Assembly (NCBI GenBank): GCA_035510855.1
Contig: DATKGG010000080.1
Location: 1-17,818 of the forward strand
DNA length: 17,818 nucleotides
DNA from: Palsa-459 sp035510855
GTDB lineage: Bacteria > Actinomycetota > Acidimicrobiia > Acidimicrobiales > RAAP-2
Reading direction: 5' to 3'
The notes beneath the pieces were generated by a model. The model was given only the letters and a program-made list of their open reading frames with translations, ran no database searches and was not told the origin of the DNA. The stretch's first letter is position 1. The number at the start of each line of letters is the position of its first letter. The translations under genes were made by a program, and so were the position numbers. Shown piece after piece: positions 14,562 to 17,818 of the stretch.

Positions 14562-15494
14562 GTGGACGACGTCCAGGACCGGCTGGCCTTGCTCGGCCAC
14601 GTCGTCGACGGCGACGACCCGGGGATCTTCGGGCCCTCCACACGGGCCGCCGTCGAGGCGTTCCAGCGCCGCCGCGGCCTGCGCAACGACGGGATCGTCG
14701 GGGTGACCACCTGGGAGCGCCTGGTCGAGGCCGGCCGGCACCTGGGCGACCGGGTGCTGTCGACGACCGCCCCGCTCACGCGCGGTGACGACGTCGCCGA
14801 GCTCCAAGAGCGCCTGGCGGCCCTCGGGTTCGACCCCGGCAGGGTCGACGGCATCTACGGGGCCGCCACTCGGACCGCGGTCGCGGCCTTCCAGCGCGAC
14901 GCGGGGCTCGCCGCCGACGGCGTCGTCGGGCCCTCGACGCTGGTCGAGCTGCGCCGCCTCGCGGCCAGGCACCCCCGTGCGACGCTGGTCAACGAGGTGA
15001 AGGAGCGCTCCGAGATGCGCCGGGGCCACGGCACGCTCGAGGACCTGGTGGTCGCCCTCGGCCAGGCGGGCGGCCTCGATGCGGCCCTCGAGGCCACGGC
15101 TCGTGCGCTCCGGGACCGCGGCGCCTGCCCGACCGTCGTGCGCGAGTCCGACGAGCACCCCCTCGCGATGGCCGCCAACGCCTCGCGGGCTCGGTGCCTC
15201 GTCGTGGTGCGCCTCGACCCAGGGGCATCGTCGGTCACGGGCCTCTACTTCCAGACCGAGCGCGGGGAGTCGCCCTCGGGCAAGCGCCTCGCCGAGCGAT
15301 TGGCGTCGTCGACCGGCCGCGCGCTCGGGGTGGACGTGGCGACCAAGGGCATGGCGCTCCCGGTCTTGCGCGAGTCGCGGATGCCCGCGTCGATCCTCGA
15401 GGTCGGGCCCCTCGACCGCCTCGTTGAGCGCGTCGCCCAGTTCGCCGACGCCGTGGCCGTCGCGCTCGAGGGGTGGGCGGTCCCGGGCGGCTAG
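14562..15494 (+). CDS. cwlM: CwlM-like protein: two peptidoglycan-binding domains plus a degenerate amidase_3 domain
   Basis: From GTG 14562 the product has 310 residues. Two PG_binding_1 domains are clear: residues 1-55 (FGPSTRAAVEAFQRRRGL, then DGIVGVTTWERL) and 73-133 (GDDVAELQERLAALGF, YGAATRTAVAAFQ). Residues about 140-302 align to an amidase_3 fold, but the zinc-ligand motifs are missing: no DPGHGG, and the usual SIHAN segment reads VVRLD (215-219), with Arg for His. The late Glu remains (SILEVG). In M. tuberculosis, CwlM in the same place is a regulator of MurA rather than a hydrolase, and also has Arg for His. No signal peptide is visible, fitting a cytoplasmic role. The first domain appears to start upstream (EGSAGPAV, 14541-14564); the only in-frame start-like codon there is CTG 14520, so the true start is uncertain. 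Confidence 0.8.
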   Translation: MDDVQDRLALLGHVVDGDDPGIFGPSTRAAVEAFQRRRGLRNDGIVGVTTWERLVEAGRHLGDRVLSTTAPLTRGDDVAELQERLAALGFDPGRVDGIYGAATRTAVAAFQRDAGLAADGVVGPSTLVELRRLAARHPRATLVNEVKERSEMRRGHGTLEDLVVALGQAGGLDAALEATARALRDRGACPTVVRESDEHPLAMAANASRARCLVVVRLDPGASSVTGLYFQTERGESPSGKRLAERLASSTGRALGVDVATKGMALPVLRESRMPASILEVGPLDRLVERVAQFADAVAVALEGWAVPGG

Positions 15495-15644
15495 GCCGCT
15501 GAAGTTTCTTCCGTAGCCGATCGAGCCCGAGTCGCCATCGACACGGAACGTTCGGAGTGTGCTGAGGCCTGCGGCGCTGCCGCTCGATCCTGCGAACTCG
15601 CGGGACCTGCGCGCTCGCGGGGCCCGTGTGCCTCGTGCCGACGC

Positions 15645-15744
15645 GCGCAGGGCGGTGACGTCACCGTGACATCAGACCCGTGGCGGCGCGGCTGCCGCGT
15701 GCGCAGGGCGGTGACGTCACTGTGACGCCAGACCCGTGGCGGCG
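15645..15744. repeat. Duplicated 44-base unit with the palindrome GTGACGTCAC
   Basis: Unit 1 (15645-15688) and unit 2 (15701-15744) match at 41 of 44 bases with a period of 56. Both begin GCGCAGGGCG, contain the 10-base palindrome GTGACGTCAC, and end CAGACCCGTGGCGGCG. In unit 1 the palindrome extends to 12 bases (GGTGACGTCACC, 15654-15665). A GTGAC repeat follows each palindrome by one base. The pattern suggests paired binding sites for a dimeric protein, but no known regulator is recognised. Confidence 0.75.
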
Positions 15745-15823
15745 CCGGTGCCGGGCACCTCCGCAGCGGGGCGACGCTCGCGCCCGGATGTCGCTCGTGG
15801 CCAACTGGCGGTGTGCGAGTGGG

Positions 15824-15850
15824 TGGGTGACGTCGTCGTGGCGTCACCCA
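15824..15850. repeat. Inverted repeat TGGGTGACG / CGTCACCCA
   Basis: Perfect 9-base arms (15824-15832 and 15842-15850) enclose a 9-base spacer. The arm contains the GGTGACG half-site seen in the nearby tandem unit, so it may belong to the same set of sites. As RNA it would form a hairpin, but no T-run follows on either strand. Confidence 0.6.
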
Positions 15851-15925
15851 TCGAGTGGCATCGAGGGTTGTCCAGCAGTGTCGCCGCTGCCCACGAAATG
15901 GTGACGCTTGTGCGACCCAGAGGTG

Positions 15926-15955
15926 AAAACCCACAACCTCAGCCACAGGCTGGGG
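15926..15955 (-). terminator. Probable terminator of the parAB transcript
   Basis: On the minus strand, 34 bases after the parB stop, CCCCAGCC-TGT-GGCTGAGG can form an 8-base-pair stem with one G-U pair and a 3-base loop (15937-15955). It is followed by TTGTGGGTTTT, a modest T-rich tail. TTATCCCCA, one base from a DnaA box, overlaps the upstream edge (15951-15959) and offers an alternative reading. Confidence 0.5.
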
Positions 15956-15988
15956 ATAACGCTCGACCGGCTCTCGCCATGCCTTGGG

Positions 15989-16912
15989 TCAGCTCGAGGG
16001 GACCCCGGTCACGGCTCGGTAGATGCGCTCGAGGTCGTCGAGGTCGGCGAACTCGACGATGACGCGGCCCCGTCGACCCTTGAGATCCACCTTGACACGG
16101 GTGTCCAGGTGTCGCTCCAGCAGGTGCTCGAGCTCGGAGATCCCCGCGTCGGGCATGGCCTGGTCCTTGGGCGCGGCCAGCTCGTCGGCCGCGGTGGGCG
16201 CCGGGGGCTGGGGCGCGACCATGCGCCGGACGAGCTCCTCGGTCGCACGGACGCTCAATCCCTCGACCTCGACTTTGGCGGCGGTCGCCTCGAGGGTCGC
16301 GTGGTCCTCGATCGCGAGCAGCGCCTTGGCGTGACCCGCCGAGATGCGGCCTTCGACCAGCGCGCGCTGGACCCCTGGTGGCAGTGCGAGCAACCGGAGC
16401 GTGTTGGTGATCGACGTCCGGCTCTTGGTCACCCGCTCGGCGACCTGCTCGTGGGTGAGGTCGAACTCGTCGATCAGCTGCTGGTAGGCGGCGGCCTCCT
16501 CGAGCGCGTTGAGGTCGGAGCGATGGAGGTTCTCGATCAGCGCGATCTCGAGCGAGTGCAGGTCCGAGGCATGGTCCTGGACGATGGCGGGGACGACCTC
16601 GAGTCCCGCGCGGCGCGCGGCGCGCCATCGGCGCTCCCCCGCGATCAGCTCGAAGGCGTCCGTCACGCCCCCCACGGTGCGCACGAGGATCGGTTGGAGG
16701 ACGCCGACCTCGGTGATGGAGGCGGTGAGCTCGGCCAACGAGTCGTCGTCGAACTGGCGCCGTGGCTGGAACGGGTTTGGTCGGATGGCCTCGACGGGGA
16801 CCTCCACGAGGCGCGCGCCGTCGACGTCGCCCAGCTCGTGCTCCACCGTGTCGTGGACCTCGCCGGGGATGAGGGCCTGCAGCCCCTTACCCAGCCCGCT
16901 TCTGCGCGCCAT
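15989..16912 (-). CDS. parB: Chromosome-partitioning protein ParB
   Basis: A 307-residue CTP-dependent DNA clamp that loads at parS and spreads to organise the origin region for segregation. The N-terminus MARRSGLGKGLQALIPG is the ParA-stimulating peptide. The CTP-binding elements are GVLQPILVR (70-78) and GERRWRA (92-98); ENLHRSDLNALEEA (127-140) follows. The helix-turn-helix is about 151-173 (LTHEQVAERVTKSRTSITNTLRLL), and a linker rich in Ala and Pro (232-255) leads to a C-terminal dimerisation domain. The ATG start lies inside the 3' end of parA, a 26-base overlap, so the two are translated together. The helix-turn-helix resembles that of ParBs that read the usual parS, yet no parS was seen in this window. 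Confidence 0.96.
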   Translation of the reverse strand: MARRSGLGKGLQALIPGEVHDTVEHELGDVDGARLVEVPVEAIRPNPFQPRRQFDDDSLAELTASITEVGVLQPILVRTVGGVTDAFELIAGERRWRAARRAGLEVVPAIVQDHASDLHSLEIALIENLHRSDLNALEEAAAYQQLIDEFDLTHEQVAERVTKSRTSITNTLRLLALPPGVQRALVEGRISAGHAKALLAIEDHATLEATAAKVEVEGLSVRATEELVRRMVAPQPPAPTAADELAAPKDQAMPDAGISELEHLLERHLDTRVKVDLKGRRGRVIVEFADLDDLERIYRAVTGVPSS

Positions 16913-17672
16913 CGCTCACCTCCCTCGCCAGTGCCTTGTAGGCCCTGGCTCCTTTCGACGTCGGGTCGAACGTCGTGATCGGCTGGCCGAACGACGGTGC
17001 CTCCGAGAGGCGCACCGTCCTCGGGATGACGGTTCCCTGCGTCTGGGTAGGGAAGTGCCGGCGCACCTCGTTCGCCACGTCCTCGGACAGGCGCGTGCGC
17101 GCGTCGTACATGGTGAGCACGACCGTCGAGATCTCGAGTTGCTCGTTGAGGTTGCGCTGCACCAGCTCCACGATCCGCTGGAGCTGGGTCAGGCCCTCGA
17201 GGGCATAGAACTCGCACTGGACCGGGACGAGGATCTCCTTCGCCGCGGCGAACGCGTTGATCGTGATCAGGCCCAGCGACGGTGGGCAGTCCACGAAGAC
17301 GAAGTCGTAGTCGTCGACGACCGTGGACAGCGCCCGCTGGAGCCGCAGTTCCCGGCTGAGCACGCTGAAGAGCTCCTGCTCGACGCCGGCGAGGTCGAGG
17401 GTGGCCGGGGCGACGAAGAGGTTCTCGATGCCCACGGGCTCGATGCAGTCGACCATTGGGGTGTCGCTCAGCAGCACGTCGTACATCGAGTGCTGGAAGC
17501 CCCGCGCGTCCACGCCGAGCCCCGTCGTCGCGTTGCCCTGCGGGTCGAGATCCACGATCAGGACCCGGTAGCCAAACTGGGCCAGGCTGGCACCGAGGTT
17601 CACCGTCGTCGTGGTCTTGCCGACCCCGCCCTTCTGGTTCGCCACGGCGATCACCCTGGGAAGGAGCCGCAC
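16887..17672 (-). CDS. parA: Chromosome-partitioning ATPase ParA (start uncertain)
   Basis: A deviant Walker ATPase that binds DNA non-specifically and, with ParB, moves origins apart. From GTG 17672 it has 261 residues: Walker A KGGVGKTTT (14-22), VDLDPQGNAT (40-49), VDCPPSLG (127-134) and RTVRLSEAPSFGQPI (218-232). This length is that of a plain Soj protein. The frame is, however, open upstream for 48 more codons with an acidic, Pro/Ala-rich composition like the N-terminal extension of other actinobacterial ParA proteins. In that stretch no ATG, GTG or TTG exists, but CTG 17747 lies 5 bases after a perfect AGGAGG (17753-17758) and would give 286 residues. A weak AGGA precedes GTG 17672. Gene order parA-parB at the origin side is standard. 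Confidence 0.94.
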   Translation of the reverse strand: MRLLPRVIAVANQKGGVGKTTTTVNLGASLAQFGYRVLIVDLDPQGNATTGLGVDARGFQHSMYDVLLSDTPMVDCIEPVGIENLFVAPATLDLAGVEQELFSVLSRELRLQRALSTVVDDYDFVFVDCPPSLGLITINAFAAAKEILVPVQCEFYALEGLTQLQRIVELVQRNLNEQLEISTVVLTMYDARTRLSEDVANEVRRHFPTQTQGTVIPRTVRLSEAPSFGQPITTFDPTSKGARAYKALAREVSDGAQKRAG

Positions 17673-17760
17673 AGGACGGTCCTGGGGTGCTCTCTGCGGA
17701 GTCGGGAGGGGCGCGTCGGCCTCGTCAGCGAGCTCGTCGGGGTCCAGTGCGGCCTCCTGG

Positions 17761-17818
17761 TCACCGCTGGCGACCGGCGGCCTGCCTGATGGCGCCGTTG
17801 AGGCGGTCGAGCCCCCCC
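17761..17818 (-). CDS. Last codons of the next gene upstream (rsmG by synteny)
   Basis: One minus-strand frame reads GGLDRLNGAIRQAAGRQR then TGA (17761-17763) with almost every codon ending in G or C, as expected of a real gene end here. A ribosome binding site follows 2 bases later. In actinobacteria the gene before parA is usually rsmG (16S rRNA methyltransferase), but 18 residues are too few to identify it. Confidence 0.35.
   Translation of the reverse strand, partial: GGLDRLNGAIRQAAGRQR

Larger units (their letters stand above)
15495..15988. other. Gene-free convergent region between cwlM and parB
   Basis: About 490 bases separate the ends of the CwlM-like gene (+) and parB (-). No reading frame here has convincing protein composition; a 151-codon open frame on the minus strand is Arg/Ser/Pro-rich shadow sequence. 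The region holds the imperfect palindrome around GAACGTTC at 15541-15558, the duplicated 44-base unit, a 9-base-pair hairpin, and a terminator-like hairpin near parB. These last three are listed separately. Confidence 0.6.

Noticed and set aside
15541..15558. LexA (SOS) box around GAACGTTC
   Set aside because: The actinobacterial LexA site has four bases between GAAC and GTTC; here the halves abut, and no promoter or SOS gene adjoins.
15654..15720. GTGACGTCAC palindromes as parS sites
   Set aside because: They lack the GTTTC/GAAAC arms and the CACGTG core of the conserved parS, and the ParB helix-turn-helix here looks like that of standard parS readers. No canonical parS was seen by eye in the window.
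15645..15744. CRISPR array
   Set aside because: Only two copies of the unit, with a 12-base gap rather than unique spacers of regular length, and no cas genes nearby.
15491..15946. Minus-strand open frame of 151 codons in the convergent spacer
   Set aside because: Ser/Arg/Pro-rich with no recognisable start context; it runs through the tandem repeat and inverted repeat, which are better explained as DNA or RNA elements.
16509..17789. Plus-strand open frame of 426 codons opposite parA and parB
   Set aside because: Both ParA and ParB show complete motifs on the minus strand; this frame is a shadow.

Overview
The window is high-GC DNA with strongly GC-biased third codon positions and long antisense shadow frames. 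Its right half follows the conserved actinobacterial block next to the chromosome origin: pcnA facing away from a DUF6049-type secreted protein, murJ, trxB, trxA, a CwlM-type protein, then parB and parA on the opposite strand. This order is that of Mycobacterium tuberculosis Rv3907c to Rv3918c. Compared with that order, mutT4 and sigM are not seen, and a degV gene plus a small membrane protein sit between murJ and trxB. The source is therefore an actinobacterium (Actinomycetota), probably not a mycobacterium or streptomycete. A class such as Acidimicrobiia is possible but cannot be shown from this sequence.

Layout. 1-1652 (+): the 3' end of an inositol-3-phosphate synthase gene, an isocitrate lyase/PEP mutase superfamily enzyme, and a DUF3052-like protein. 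1656-5523 (-): a compact operon padR > ABC ATPase > ABC permease joined by two 4-base ATGA overlaps. It has a recognisable promoter overlapped by a palindromic operator (5534-5578). 5640-7052 (-): the CCA-adding enzyme. 7049-8230 (-): a complete-looking TnpB (IS200/IS605 OrfB) whose stop codon overlaps the pcnA start region. 8320-15494 (+): DUF6049 protein, MurJ flippase, DegV, a two-helix membrane protein, TrxB, TrxA, and a CwlM-like protein with two peptidoglycan-binding domains and a degenerate amidase domain. 15495-15988: a convergent gene-free stretch with a duplicated 44-base unit built on the palindrome GTGACGTCAC, a separate hairpin, and a terminator-like hairpin for parAB. 15989-17818 (-): parB, parA, and probably the last codons of the next gene upstream (rsmG by synteny).

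The right half joins cell-envelope work (lipid II flipping by MurJ, its DUF6049 partner, and a CwlM-like regulator), thiol redox control (TrxB/TrxA) and chromosome segregation (ParAB). A good match to a SigR/SigH-type promoter lies just upstream of trxA and suggests its own disulfide-stress control. The left half is metabolic and transport genes.

No wholly new system is evident. The observations most worth checking are the TnpB gene fused to the 5' end of pcnA, the loss of zinc-ligand residues in the CwlM-like protein, the SigR-type promoter, the PadR operator, the palindromic tandem repeat by parB, and three genes whose homology extends upstream of any ATG/GTG/TTG start.
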